64,000 nucleotides of DNA, from the NCBI GenBank assembly GCA_958295665.1, contig OY282560.1, positions 307,811,236 through 307,875,235 on the forward strand. The letters are read 5' to 3'. This document shows, one piece after another, positions 1 to 10,875 of the stretch. This stretch comes from Tipula vernalis (taxonomy: Eukaryota; Arthropoda; Insecta; Diptera; Tipulidae). The notes beneath the pieces are model-generated. The model was not told where the DNA came from, did not search any database, and saw only the letters and a list, made by a program, of their open reading frames with translations. Numbering within the stretch: the stretch's first letter is position 1; every line of letters starts with the position of its first letter. Both the position numbers and the translations under genes were made by a program.

Positions 1-1479
1 GTGATTTTCTCTGCAAGGTTTGACCAGACATTTGTTGATGGACGTCGCTGCAACCACTCTATTTAATGGTGGCATGGTCAGTGGAGGTGCTCTTACCGTT
101 GTTGGTTTGGCGCTCCCCATGGTTTCCAAAGACTGGAATCTTCTCTCCATAAAATTGAAGTATTCTTTTATGTTTGGAACTTCTCGAGGTTTGGCTAATG
201 TTGTTTCATACAGCCTAGCGGTATCGGGATCTAACTTCTTTAGCAATATAAATGCCACAAATGACTCAAATGGGATGGACATTTGTAGTCGTTCTATATT
301 GTGCAACATCTCCTTTGCAGTATCGTGATGGTTACGAATTGCCCCGGCAGTGGCTACTTGTATGGTTGGTAATGACAACAATGTGTTGAAATACTGGCTC
401 GCCAATAATCTTGGATTTTCAAATCTTGCCTGAAGCAAGTCCCAGGCCGCTCTGTAATTCTCACCCGTTGTTGATAGGTGACGGATCAGCTGGGCCGCAC
501 TCTTCTGAACGTGAGATTTTAGGTACGTCATTTTCACCGTATCGGAAATTTTCTTATTCCTATGAATAACTTCGGTAAAAATGTCGTTGAATGAACTCCA
601 CTGCTCATAATCTCCGGAAAAAGTGGGAATTTCCACTTTTGGGAACTTGGTACAACCTGTTGAAACTTCTTTTGCCTCAATCTGAGCTTGCTGCAGTCGA
701 ATAATTGTTGTTTCCACTTTATCCTGCAAGGTGTCATGGTAGTTGTTTATGAAATAATTATCTGTCCGATGTTCTTCCTCTGACTCCACCATGATAGTAG
801 TGTGCAGCTCATCAATTTGGTCTACTCCCTTTTGCAACTGATGAACCTTTAGTTGCACATATTCCTTTGTAACTTCTCCCATTTCTAAGGCGTAATCAAT
901 TGACCCAATTTTTTTGTACAATTGACGCATTAGCACGTCCTGTTTTTTTAGCAACTGCCTGATGCCATGTCCATCAGATGTGTCTCGCTCGTTGCCATTT
1001 AGCGATGAATGTTGTTGGGGTTCATCGCTTTCACTTTGCTTCGGCTCTGCCCCCTCGTTGTTGTTTGACGGAGCATGGGTTTTTGCACCGAAACCCGGGA
1101 TATCGGGTGGCGTAACCACAAACTCGCCATATCCGCTGATATCGAATTGCTGAAGTTGTGAAATATCCGCCGTCGATATTGTTGGTGTTAATGGAGGTCT
1201 GGCGTTTAACCGTTGGCGCATGTCAGCTATCAGAATCTCGTAATTCTCCGAAACTTCTTTCCTCTTTTTGAGGTATGGATGACTTGAATCTAGCGGTGGC
1301 TCTGCAGCACGAATTTCTTCGTCGCCTGCTAAATACTTCACGTATAAAGCCTTTACCTTTGCTATCCGCGATTCCAAGTACGACTTAGTTTTGCGGGATA
1401 AACTATCTTTGCCATAATTTCTCTGCAACGTTGTTATTTCTTCGGCAATTTCTGCCTGCAGCCGTAGTTTGCTCTCCAT
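1..1479 (-). CDS. Gag region of a BEL/Pao LTR retrotransposon, partial
   Basis: An open frame of 493 codons runs from an ATG at 1479 to the left window edge with no stop. The N-terminal third is a charged helical region. From about residue 245 it reads like the BEL/Pao Gag domain DUF1759: a FSGDYEQWSSF segment, then KMTYLKSHVQKSAAQLI and AAWDLLQARFENPRLL. In this family the domain packages the element RNA. The reading ends in a proline-rich linker, so the zinc-binding part and Pol would lie beyond position 1. A primer-binding site and a candidate LTR lie upstream at 1777-2033, which supports this start. No frameshift is visible, so this copy may be less decayed than the BEL element at 18969-37437, which is a different lineage. 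Confidence 0.85.
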   Translation of the reverse strand, partial: MESKLRLQAEIAEEITTLQRNYGKDSLSRKTKSYLESRIAKVKALYVKYLAGDEEIRAAEPPLDSSHPYLKKRKEVSENYEILIADMRQRLNARPPLTPTISTADISQLQQFDISGYGEFVVTPPDIPGFGAKTHAPSNNNEGAEPKQSESDEPQQHSSLNGNERDTSDGHGIRQLLKKQDVLMRQLYKKIGSIDYALEMGEVTKEYVQLKVHQLQKGVDQIDELHTTIMVESEEEHRTDNYFINNYHDTLQDKVETTIIRLQQAQIEAKEVSTGCTKFPKVEIPTFSGDYEQWSSFNDIFTEVIHRNKKISDTVKMTYLKSHVQKSAAQLIRHLSTTGENYRAAWDLLQARFENPRLLASQYFNTLLSLPTIQVATAGAIRNHHDTAKEMLHNIERLQMSIPFESFVAFILLKKLDPDTARLYETTLAKPREVPNIKEYFNFMERRFQSLETMGSAKPTTVRAPPLTMPPLNRVVAATSINKCLVKPCRENH

Positions 1480-1776
1480 GTTGTTAATTAATTTACGCTG
1501 GTTGTGGCGTATCAAATTTTTGCTGCCGTTACGTCTGGAACGACGTCAGCCGCAGTCTTTCCCGATTGTTGTTATCGGCTCGGGAAATGCGCTCTGTGTA
1601 GCGCTTGTTGATTTGCAGATGGTTCGTCTGGAACGACGTCAATACCTGCTTGTCCGACTTGTTGTTTTACTAGCCTCGGAAATTGGCTCCTCTTGTGGTA
1701 AAGATGGCACTGAATATCCGATTGTTGTTGACTGGCTTCGGACTTGCTGATTGCGGAATACGCTCTTTGTAGCGCA
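1480..1776 (-). other. Untranslated leader of the BEL/Pao element
   Basis: This stretch lies between the primer-binding site and the gag ATG. It is built from short degenerate repeats: a GTCTGGAACGACGTCA motif occurs near 1533 and 1627, a CCGATTGTTGTT motif near 1561 and 1718, and a CGCTCT(T/G)TGTAGCGC motif near 1590 and 1760. No conserved coding frame is visible. The repeats may mark a packaging or leader structure, but that is inference. Confidence 0.5.
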
Positions 1777-1794
1777 TCCGGCTCGAAGGACCAT
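1777..1794 (-). other. Primer-binding site of the BEL/Pao element
   Basis: On the minus strand the sequence TGGTCCTTCGAGCCGGAT directly follows a TTTTTCA end. It has the TGG start expected of a site complementary to a tRNA 3' CCA end, and it resembles primer-binding sites of BEL/Pao elements as I remember them. I could not verify the priming tRNA. Confidence 0.6.
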
Positions 1795-2033
1795 GAAAAA
1801 CTCAAGCCTCTGCTTTGAATTTGTGGGAGTATTAGCCTGGTTACCAGGAAAGGGCCAAGCGAATACTCGAGAGAACTTTTAATTAAACTAGTTTAACGTT
1901 CGTTTTAATTCTGCTTTATTTTACCATATTCCGTGCTATTTATACAAAATGTGATACATTCTACACTACATTCTACATTCTATATGTTATGTATGTACAG
2001 AATATATACATAACATATACTAATTTTCTCACA
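1795..2033 (-). repeat. Candidate 5' LTR of the BEL/Pao element
   Basis: The minus-strand segment starts TGTGAG and ends TTTTTCA directly against the primer-binding site, giving 239 bp with TG...CA ends. Inside are a TATAAATAG box (1936-1944) and an AATAAA signal (1915-1920) in the order expected of an LTR. The partner LTR would be outside the window, so the outer boundary at 2033 rests only on the TG end. The five bases beyond it are TTATC. Confidence 0.5.
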
Positions 2034-2120
2034 TTATCAAAAAGTGCAAAAAATATAATTTATATACAAAATGCATATTGAGCATTTTGAGATAACATAA
2101 TTTTAAAACCTGTTGATCCG

Positions 2121-3161
2121 TGATTCAACAAAGTACATAATGATAAACTATCAGAATTAGCAATGCTTTGTAAAAACATTGATATGACAGTCAAAAATAT
2201 TGAAAAGTATTCTAAGAGTAGTTTGCTTCAACAAGATTCTGCTCAAAGTATTTATTTGTGCGCAATTGATTCACTCGGTAGTCATGATAAACAGTGTGAT
2301 GATTTAAGCCGAAGTGATGTGAATGGTGATATATATGTGTCGGTACCTGAAAGTCTGCCAAACGTGGCGATTACAGCACATGCTATTTTAACTGATGAAA
2401 TTCTTCCAAATAATTCCACAAATGTAACTGTTTCGGTACCTCGACAATCAGCTGGTACGATACCATGGAATGTTTCACCAGCTAGTTGCCAATCGGTTTC
2501 TGATACAACTGGATTGCCGATTTCTCAATCTACATCTGAAACTAGTTCATTGCCGATTTCTCAACAGATGCATCGATCTGTTGATATACTGTGTAAAAAA
2601 AATGCCTGCTTTGCCGCTGGTTCTGCACAAAATGAACTGGTACCTGCAGTCAAGGATAAATAGGGACCCAATGGTAACAAAAACCTTGCGGTTAATGGAC
2701 GTTTTAACCAACATATGTCGTCGTCACGAACTACTAGATCTAGGGGTTCGTCATCCACAACAAATGCTGAGACAATTGCTGCTACCCAATCAGTAAGTGT
2801 TATTAATAATATCAATTCTTTCAAAATTATTATTGGGAGTGGTGGTCTCGATGCTACTCTGCGCACTGTCGAACCTGTTAAATGGATTTTTGTTTCACGT
2901 CTGTGCAAGGATGTTGGTGATGATGATATGTTTCGGTATTTGAAAAATAAATTTGAGATTGATAAACCCTTCTTGGTTCGGATGAGGCGAAGGGATGACC
3001 GTGACTATGTCTCATTTAAAATTGGTGTTCCTGAGAATAAATTCAATCGGCTGTTGGACCCCTCATTGTGGCCTCCTGGTGTATTTATTAAAGAATTTTT
3101 AAATTATCGTCGGAATTCGTCGAATCATTTTTTAGTACCTCGGTCGACTTTAACTGTTTAA
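2121..3161 (+). pseudogene. ORF1 of the non-LTR element, one in-frame stop
   Basis: The frame is open from about 2121 except for a TAG at 2661-2663; the first in-frame ATG is at 2163. The N-terminal half is Ser/Thr-rich and low in complexity. From about 2860 the protein has the ORF1 C-terminal domain of the CR1 group: KWIFVSRLCKDV, then DYVSFKIGVP and LLDPSLWPPGVFIKEF. The second non-LTR element in this window has the matching pattern (NFISFKVGL ... GRIWPLECVVKPFI). ORF1 proteins bind element RNA. A zinc or PHD finger, present in the other element, is missing here, so the 5' end is probably truncated. Confidence 0.75.
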
Positions 3162-3277
3162 AGCCAGCATTTAACTCAAAGTCAAGTTCAGTTTTAGTAA
3201 ATTCTAATACTTATCATTGTAAACATTCTGTAACCAACATCTTTAGTTTCTCTGGTGTCCATCAAAACATTCGTAGC

Positions 3278-4018
3278 ATGCGCGAAAATTTTGATAAACT
3301 GGTTGTAAATTTGAGTTCATTTGATGAATACCCATCTATTATTTTTCTTTCGGAAATTTGGATTTTTGATCATGAGTTAAATTATTATAATTGTAACAAT
3401 AATTATAGAGCGGGTGGTGTTTGTGCTTTTTACAATTCAAGTTTGCAATGTGTTAGTGAAGCTATTTCTTTAAATTCTGCGGATGTTTTAAAGTTATCTG
3501 TTTCATTACATAATAATTATTATATTTTTGTTTGTGTGTATCGCCTACAATTTATTCCAATTTCATCATTTATTTGTGAGTTTTCAAATTTCATCTCGAC
3601 AATTAAAAATCAAAATGTAATAATTGTTGGTGATTTGAACATTGATATTTTGAACTTTCCAGCTTCCTGTAATGATTATATGTTTATGTTGTCGTCAAAT
3701 GGATTTCTGTCACTTATTAATTCTGCCACAAGAGTTACTGGTAATACTGCTACTTGCATTGATCACTGTTTTGTCCGTGTTAATAGTGGTGCTACTTTGG
3801 ATGTATCATTGCATAATTTACACATTACGGACCATGATTTGGTTAAAATTGATATAGAGATTCTTGGTAATTATGTTAACGAAAAAGAATTGGCGTACAG
3901 CAAATTTGATATTATTAAATTTGAATCATTAATCTCGTCACTTGATTTTTATAGTTTATTAAGTCTAAGTAACCCCACATCAATTTTGACCAATATGGTT
4001 TCAATGAACCATTTTTTT
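3278..4018 (+). pseudogene. Endonuclease domain of non-LTR ORF2, truncated
   Basis: This reads as an AP-endonuclease-like domain of ORF2: FLSEIWIF holds the catalytic Glu, GGVCAFY follows, then VGDLNIDILN with the Asp/Asn pair and ITDHDLVKIDI with the terminal Asp-His. The enzyme nicks the target DNA to prime reverse transcription. The frame ends within 20 codons after the domain, where the inserted gypsy element begins. The start is set by the first ATG after the ORF1 stop and may not be the true ORF2 start. Confidence 0.85.
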
Positions 4019-4234
4019 TTAAAATAACGATCGAACATAAGGAGGGACGATCGCTTTTCAATTTTTCTTTGAGTTTCGTTTTGTTTTATGCAAAATTTCA
4101 TACCCATTATAATTGTGAATTCGTAAAAAAAAATGGCAATAACAAACAAATCCGGTGTGGCGTGACCCACAACAATAAATTTTTCTCATACCCAAATATT
4201 TTCCGTTAACCAAATTGCTTTCGATTCAACATAT

Positions 4235-4238
<4 letters not shown>

Positions 4239-4319
<81 letters not shown>
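4239..4319. repeat. (TA)n microsatellite
   Basis: An uninterrupted run of about 40 TA dinucleotides lies in the noncoding 5' region of the CsRn1-like element. Confidence 0.95.
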
Positions 4320-4323
<4 letters not shown>

Positions 4324-5212
4324 TTAAGATTCGAAATTTGGTCTATGAAAATTAAAACGACGCAGCGTACCTGCGACAATATTTTGTAAAAAATTATTTT
4401 TTTTGTTTTTTTTTCTTTTACACACAAAATATTTCAAATTATTATCACTAAATTTTAACGAGCAACCCGGGGGTATCTCGCTCACACATACAAAGTCGGA
4501 GATTACAAGGTAACCATTCCTATTATTTTAAATTTTTTTTTACATCGTCGCGCATCTCCGCCGAGTGGGGTTGTTGGTCGAAAGCGTAGCATAGACTGTA
4601 TTTTCGGCAGATAGACCACTCGCCGCGACCAACATGGCGCCAGATCCAAACGAGAAAGTTGGGGAGAATCCCAAACTAGAAACTACGGCCAATGTTAGCA
4701 CAGATAACAAAATGGACACCACTGAAACACGACAGCAAGTAGAAGCAACCAGTGTCAAATTAAATCCATTTTTGCTGGAAGATCCAAAGAATTGGTTTAA
4801 TATGGCCGAGATTCTTTTCGACCTCTCGGGTGTCACACGAATGACAAACAAAAATATGCGCATGTACTGTCAGCATTGTCCCCAGCAGCAAGCACATACA
4901 TTGCAGATTTGCTCGCTTCGCCACCGCTTGAGAACCGATATTTAACATTAAAAAGCGCCCTTATCGAAAGATTGGCACCATCCGCCGAGCGAAAGCTTGA
5001 ACAACTATTAAGCGGACAAGATATGGGCGACAAAAGACCATCGGAGATTCTACGCCATATTAGAATGCTCGCCGACGAACAATTAACCAACTCGGTCCTC
5101 AAGTCACTCTGGGTACGGAAATTACCAGAGATTATAAAGATAGCGATGGTCGGACAAGCTGACACAATACAATTAAACGATCTAGCCAAAATTGCAGATA
5201 AAATGCATGAGG

Positions 5213-5265
5213 CAATAACACCTACAATGACAATTTCGCAATTTCAATAACACCTACAATGACAA
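5213..5265 (+). repeat. Direct duplication breaking gag
   Basis: A 21-bp sequence beginning CAATAACACCTACAATG occurs at 5213-5233 and again at 5245-5265, an offset of 32 bp. The second copy brings TAA and TGA stops into the Gag frame. Confidence 0.85.
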
Positions 5266-5486
5266 GCCAGGTTATCGCGATTGGAAAATCGGATTAACCA
5301 GGCGTTCAATAATCGACGAAGTCGGTCAAGGGGTCGATCCTCATCGCAAGCAAGCAGTCAAAATACTCGCAGCCCCAGCAACAAATATCCAACGTGCTGG
5401 TACCATTTTAGATGGGGCAAGGAAGCAAAAAAGTGCATTAAGCCATGCAACTTCGGCCAACAAACCACGGCCATGCAAGTGGATAA

Positions 5487-8400
5487 TCAAAAAAACTCCC
5501 CGCACATCGGGTAGAGTCGGCCACTAACACCCAAACAAATAGCCGACTATTTATATTAGACTTAAATTCCAAACTGAATTTTTTAATAGATACTAGCGCT
5601 GACCTTTCGGTCATTCCAGTTTCGATTTTTCGTAAATCTATCATCCCTCATACGAAAAATCCCGAACTAGTCTTATCGGCTGCTAATGGTTCCGATATTA
5701 ATACTTACGGAACCAAACTCCTCCAAATTAACATCGGACTCAAAAGAACCTTCACACACGCATTTACAATTGCTGCTGTGAATCGTCCGATCATTGGAGC
5801 CGATTTTCTGGTAAAATTTGGCTTACTTGTCGACCTTCGGCGCAAACGGCTGGTTGATTCAGCGACTCAGCTGTCAGTCAATGCCGTCGTGGTGCAAACC
5901 ACCACACCTACGCCGATTCACTATACTGTCGACAACGGCTACGGTAATCTGCTCAAGCAATTTCCTTCACTAACAGCAGAACCGAACTACAATTTGCCAG
6001 TCAAACATAACGTGGTACATCACATAGTCACTGAAGGCCATCTTCCAGGGTCACGACCACGAAGACTAGATAAAATGCGTCACAAAGCAGCGCTCACAGA
6101 ATTCCAACCCATGGTGGAATTAGGGATTTGTCGAACATCGTCATCTCCCGTCTCATGTCCACTTCGCATGGTGAAAAAGAAAGATAATAACGATTGGAGA
6201 CCATGTGGGGGTTATCGTAGACTTAACACGGTAACGACACCGGATCGCTATCCGATACCCCACATTCAAAATTTCTCCATGCATTTGCATGGTTGTACAA
6301 TTTTCTCTAAAATCGATCTGGTCAGAGCGTACCATCTCATTCCCGTCGCACCTGAAGACGTTCATAAAACGGAAATCACTACACCATTTGGCCTATTCGA
6401 ATTCACACGAATGCCATTTGAATTACGCAATGCCGCTCAAACGTTTCAGCGTTTCATGAACGAAGTCGTTCTTGAACTTGATTTCGTATTCGTCTACATT
6501 GACGACATACTTGTGGCATCTAAATCTGAGGAAGAACACAATCTGCACTTAAACCAACTATTCAAAAAGTTAGTGGGGTTTGACGTACACATTAAGACCG
6601 CCAAATGCGTATTTGGAGTAACAACTCTTGACTTCCTCAGCCACAAAATTACTCCCGATGGTATACTGCCATCGGGCGGACGAATCAAGGCAATTGCCGA
6701 ATTCCCAGCTCCGCAAACAATCAAACATATTCAGCGTTTTGTCGGCATGATAAATTATTATCACCGATTTATACCTAAACTCGCTGATATTTTGGCACCT
6801 ATTCATAACCACTTGGCAGATCTAAACAAAATGCCCAAGACAGCCAAGAACTTCACTTGGCCTGACGAATGCCAACACGCATTCACATCATTAAAATCTG
6901 TATTAGCCAAAATAACACTCCTCGCGCATCCACTGAGCGACTCAAAGCTCAGCATTACAACGGATGCGTCGAACACTGCAGTCGGAGCAGTTTTGCAACA
7001 ATGCAAGAACAATCAATGGGAACCCTTGGGATTTTATTCCAAGAAATTATCGGATGCCGAAAAGAAATATTCCGCATTCGATAGGGAATTACTCGCAATA
7101 TATCAGGCAGTTAAACACTTCCGATATTTTGTCGAGGGTCGTGAGTTTACAATTTACACCGACCATAAGCCTCTGACTAGAGCAATTCAGTCTAAAACTG
7201 AACGTAATCCAAGGCAAGCAAGACACTTGGATTACATAAGTCAATTCACCACTGACATCCAGCATGTGCAAGGTAAAGACAATGTGGTCGCGGATACACT
7301 TTCCCGCACCACAGACAACGAAATGGCCACAGTCGAGACTCACTTCGACTATCAAAAAATAATTAAGGCACAAAAACATGACTTAGAACTTCAGAATTTA
7401 CTTTCTGGTTCCAAACGTCCCACTAGCACATCTTATAAGCTAGAGCTTTTTAAATTGCCAGGCCTAGAAGTATATTGCGAAATATCAACGGGAAATAATC
7501 GCCCGTACATCGCAGAACCACTACGTCGAACTATCTTCGACACATTACACAATATTTCACATCCTGGTGTCCGTGCTACTCGAAAATGGATTACAGCTCG
7601 TTACTTTTGGCCTAGTATAACCAAGGACGTAACCCAGTGGGCGAACTCCTGCTTATCCTGCCAAAAATCTAAAATACAACGTCATACAATTTCACCTCAC
7701 GGACAATTTGAGATTCCACCTGGTCGATTTGAACACATCCATATATGTAGACATAGTAGGACCACTTCCTCCATCTAATGGATATCAATACCTTCTCACC
7801 TGTGTCGATCGCTTCACCCGATGGACCGAAGCATACTGCATGACCAACATGTCAGCTGCAACCATTGCCACCACATTCGTTAACAATTACGTATCTCGAT
7901 TCGGCATGCCCCTTCATATAACAACTGATCAGGGAACGCAATTTGAGTCAAAACTTTTCACAGAGTTAACAAAAGTCCTCGGCTCACAACGAATACGTAC
8001 AACGGCTTATCATCCACAAGCCAATGGCATGGTCGAACGCTTCCATCGGCAGCTTAAAGCTGCTCTCATGGCCCGGGGAAACACAATTAATTGGAGCTTG
8101 GAGATTCCTATCGTTCTACTTGGGATCCGAGCAACAGTAAAGGAAGATCTGAAGTGCTCACCAGCCGAAATGGTTTACGGGCAACCAATCAAGTTACCCG
8201 GTGAGTTCTTCGTCGAGAAACCTCCGTTACCATTACCAACTGAAGACACAGTCGTCGACCGACTGCGACAAACCATGCAACACGTTGTCCCAACTTCACC
8301 ACGTTCTAACAAACAAAATAATATCTTTGTCCCGAAAACACTGGACAATTGCGATTTTGTTTTCGTTCGAACAGACAAGGTTCGCACGGGATTATCACCT

Positions 8401-8700
8401 CCTTATGAAGGCCCATACAAAGTTATACGCCGCCTTCGCAAACAATTCACGGTTTCAATTAATGGTAAAAACCACACCATTTCAATTGACCGAATCAAAC
8501 CGGCATACGGCATACTTACCTCACCTGATCAAATATCAGGCATTCGCATACATAAGCCGTACACTTTGCCGAATAGTTCAAAGTCTCAAGAAGGGGATAT
8601 TCACTTGCGGGGGAGTCCTGTAGCGACTCACAATTATATTGATTGTTCATCACTACAATCAATTAATTATACGCATCAGATTAAAATTAAAACAATTTAA
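5487..8700 (+). pseudogene. pol (PR-RT-RNase H-IN) of the CsRn1-like element
   Basis: Domains in order: aspartic protease near 5585 with DTSAD in place of the usual DTGAD and its partner motif IIGADFL near 5790; RT (about 6000-6750) with the catalytic YIDD; RNase H with TDASN and [10 protein letters not shown]; integrase zinc domain (HNISHPG ... CLSCQ) near 7550-7670; and an integrase core with DIVGP, TDQGTQFES and ANGMVERFH, giving the D,D,E residues. A small insertion near 7738-7748 shifts the frame between the zinc domain and the core, so the first frame stops at 7776-7778 and the core continues in another frame to 8700. Pol would be made by -1 frameshifting from gag. Confidence 0.9.
5490..5496 (+). 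promoter_or_regulatory. Candidate -1 ribosomal frameshift site A_AAA_AAC
   Basis: In the Gag frame the codons CAA AAA AAC contain the heptamer A AAA AAC in exactly the register required for -1 slippage. The Gag frame stops at 5512-5514. The -1 frame is open from 5487, just after its own TAA at 5484-5486, and runs on through protease and RT. The heptamer therefore sits in the only 28-nt window where a -1 shift would join Gag to Pol. I did not confirm a downstream pseudoknot or stem. Confidence 0.75.
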
Positions 8701-9183
8701 ATTTATCGACACATATTCAACTAACTCAGCGCTAACGCAATCGCCGACACAACCACACTCATTATTGCTACACCAGCGCCGCGCACGTTAATACCCAAAA
8801 CAACAAAAAGTTGTATTCGGCGCTAATCTACCTTGTCATTTTTGTTACGAAGACATGTTTTATTATTATCGATTCGAATTCCGACCTTTTCACGTAATAA
8901 AACGTTTAGTTTACCTAAAAAGTATACAATATAAAAAAAAAGAATTTAATAATAAAGTTAGTGTGCAGTTGAACTAAATTAAAGTAATTTTTAGTGTAAT
9001 AGTTGGGTGATTCTAAAATAAAATTATAACGAGTTAAAAAAATAATAAAATATCTCGCTAGTGGCGAGAATCATACAAATTTCATTTGTGCGTTTTTTCT
9101 ACATACGGGAATACAACAACGGCACATAATTAGCCGTAAAAACGCAGATAATCCAACACACTGTCACGTACAAACCAATGTTT
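8701..9183 (+). other. 3' noncoding region of the CsRn1-like element
   Basis: About 480 bp of AT-rich sequence between the end of integrase and the return of non-LTR coding sequence. It should contain the 3' LTR, but I could not match it to 4019-4633. No gene is visible. Confidence 0.5.
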
Positions 9184-10549
9184 TGTAAATGGTGTTATCC
9201 CTAATGTTTTAAAAACTGCAATTGTTATCCCTTTGTTTAAAAAATGGTGATATCATTATTAAGGACAATTATCGGCCCATTGCATTGCAACCCACAATTT
9301 TGAAGATCGTTGAAAAATCGATGAAATCCCGTATTGAGAAGTTTTTGGACAAATTTGAGTTTCTTAGTCCTCATCAACACGGCTTTAGATCTGGCAAAAG
9401 TACTGAATCTGCGTTAATTAATTTCTTAAATGGAATTCATATTAATCTGAATGAGAAGAAGTTTGTTGGTGCAGTCTTCATCGATATAAAGAGAGCCTTT
9501 GATATGGTGGATCATAATCATCTTCTGCGTAAGCTCCAGTCTATTGGTTTTGGAGATGTATCACAGAAATGGTTCAAGTCTTATCTCAGTAATCGAACAT
9601 TTATGGTTAGGATTGATAAATCGCAAAGCATTCCATTTATTATTGAACATGGTGTTCCTCAGGGTTCTGTTCTTGGTCCTATCTTGTTTTTAAAAAGGTA
9701 AACGGTAAAATTGTTGCTTTTGCTGATGATATTGCATTAAATTATTTTGATTTGACTGTTAATGACCTAACTAGCCAAATAAATTCTGACATGAAAATTC
9801 TTCGCACATGGTTTGATAATCACTCCTTGCTCTTAAGTGAAAAAACTAAGGTAATGTTCTTCAAATTGGTTGGTGATCCTTATCGAAGTTTCATCCCCGA
9901 GATTTTTTATTATGTACGTAATTGTGACTTACGTAATTGTAGCAGTCTTTGCATTAAAATTGAAAATGTTCGTTTATTTAAATATTTGGGATTGAACGTT
10001 GATGCAAATTTAAACTGGAAATCACATGTTCAAGTTGTCAAAAATCAAGTTAATTCTGCATTACGTGCAATTTATTTGATACGTAAATTTTGTCCATCCA
10101 ATGTTTTACTCAATTTTTATTTTGCTTGCGTGGACTCTCGCATCAGTTATGGTTTACCATGTTGGGGTGGAGTTTATTTTGATACCATTGAACCGCTATT
10201 AATTTTACAAAAGTGTATTATTCGGATTATGTTTTTCAAGCGTCGATACGATCATTCTTGGCCTATTTTCAATGCCGGCAAAATTTTGCCTTTACAGCAC
10301 CTATATATTTTTAAAGTGTTAAGATTGTTTTATTTGCGAAGTTGTCACCGGTTGCCGCGAATTGTTTACACATATCAAGTTCGGAATAATTATCGAAATT
10401 TGTACTCTGTTCCGCCATTTTCATCTGAATTATTTCGTAAATATTATATAGTTTCTGCGCCCACTTTTTTTAATCGATTGCCGCTTCATATAAGAACGAT
10501 GATTTATGATAGGAAATTTTTACGTTTGGTCAAAGACTGGATACTATAG
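9178..10549 (+). pseudogene. Reverse transcriptase part of non-LTR ORF2
   Basis: The RT follows the CR1-like pattern: NYRPIALQPTILKIVEK, HQHGFRSGKST, VFIDIKRAFDMVDH, VPQGSVLGPILF, then FADDIAL with the catalytic Asp pair near 9720, and thumb and C-terminal segments (KYLGLNVDANLNWKSH, SYGLPCWGG). An extra A in the run at 9239-9244 shifts the frame. A deletion of roughly a dozen codons between GPILFL and the FADD motif shifts it again at about 9690. The last part is open from 9752 to 10549. This copy cannot move on its own. Confidence 0.9.
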
Positions 10550-10850
10550 AAACTAAAGATGTGGGGTTTATGTTTGCTAAATAATTTTTGTTTTGTATAA
10601 TTTTCTTTTTCTTTTAATGTACTGTGGTTTTTAATTTTTTGTCTTTATTATATTTTTTTTTGTAAATTTAATTTTTAACACTTGGGTTAATCGTAACTGT
10701 CGTTTTGACAAAGATTATCCAATCTTCTTAACCACACTTTTTTTTTTTTTTTGTTTTTTTTTCTATGAGTTTATAAAAAAAAAATTAAAATAATTGTATA
10801 TTTGAATGGTTGAGAGAAACAAATAAATAAAAAAAATAAATAATAAATTC
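10550..10850 (+). other. 3' UTR and A-rich tail of the non-LTR element
   Basis: AT-rich sequence with T-runs follows the RT stop and ends in a tract of AAAT/AAT repeats near 10818-10850, the kind of simple 3' tail CR1-like elements leave. It ends about 25 bp from the stop codon of the host-like gene on the other strand. Confidence 0.6.
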
Positions 10851-10875
10851 ATTCCGTTTTATAAAAAATCAAATT

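Larger units (their letters stand above)
4634..5514 (+). pseudogene. gag of the CsRn1-like element, frameshifted
   Basis: Gag starts at ATG 4634 and reads a capsid-like region (DPKNWFNMAEILF, LENRYLTLKSALIERL, SGQDMGDKRPSEILRHIR). The C-terminus is Arg/Ser-rich and holds a zinc knuckle CX2HX9CX3C (CWYH ... KKCIKPC) near 5394-5450. The frame is lost by a 1-2 nt indel near 4852 and by in-frame TAA/TGA stops at 5248-5262, inside a small direct duplication. The last segment (5281-5514) ends in the frame overlapping pol. The CHCC knuckle is known as a mark of the CsRn1 clade; assignment to that clade here is inference from motifs. Confidence 0.85.
4019..9183 (+). mobile_element. CsRn1-clade Ty3/gypsy retrotransposon inserted in the non-LTR element
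   Basis: The insertion carries gag, protease, RT, RNase H and integrase in the Ty3/gypsy order. A Cys-His-Cys-Cys (CHCC) Gag knuckle instead of CCHC, together with the Pol motifs ([18 protein letters not shown]), points to the CsRn1 clade. Both edges are approximate: they are where non-LTR coding sequence stops and resumes. I could not match a pair of LTRs between 4019-4633 and 8701-9183 by eye, so the LTRs may be short, diverged or deleted. Gag and pol are both frameshifted, so this copy is dead. Confidence 0.8.
2034..10850 (+). mobile_element. CR1-like non-LTR retrotransposon, split by an LTR element
   Basis: The pieces occur in the order ORF1 (2121-3161), AP-type endonuclease (3278-4018), then after about 5.2 kb of gypsy sequence the reverse transcriptase (9178-10549) and a 3' UTR ending in an A-rich tail. 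Codon usage and AT content match across the gap. About 150 residues of the endonuclease-RT linker are missing at the break, so either the LTR insertion came with a deletion or the halves belong to different copies. The ORF1 C-terminal domain resembles that of the minus-strand element at 52721-57257. Confidence 0.8.

Noticed and set aside
962..1750. Plus-strand frames of 60-100 codons in the first 1.8 kb
   Set aside because: They are shadows of the minus-strand BEL Gag and its leader.
4019..4633. LTR pair for the CsRn1-like element, and a tRNA-Trp type primer site near 4155
   Set aside because: Only weak similarity (TAACGAG, TATCTCGCT) to 9000-9100 and a partial primer-site match; not enough to call.
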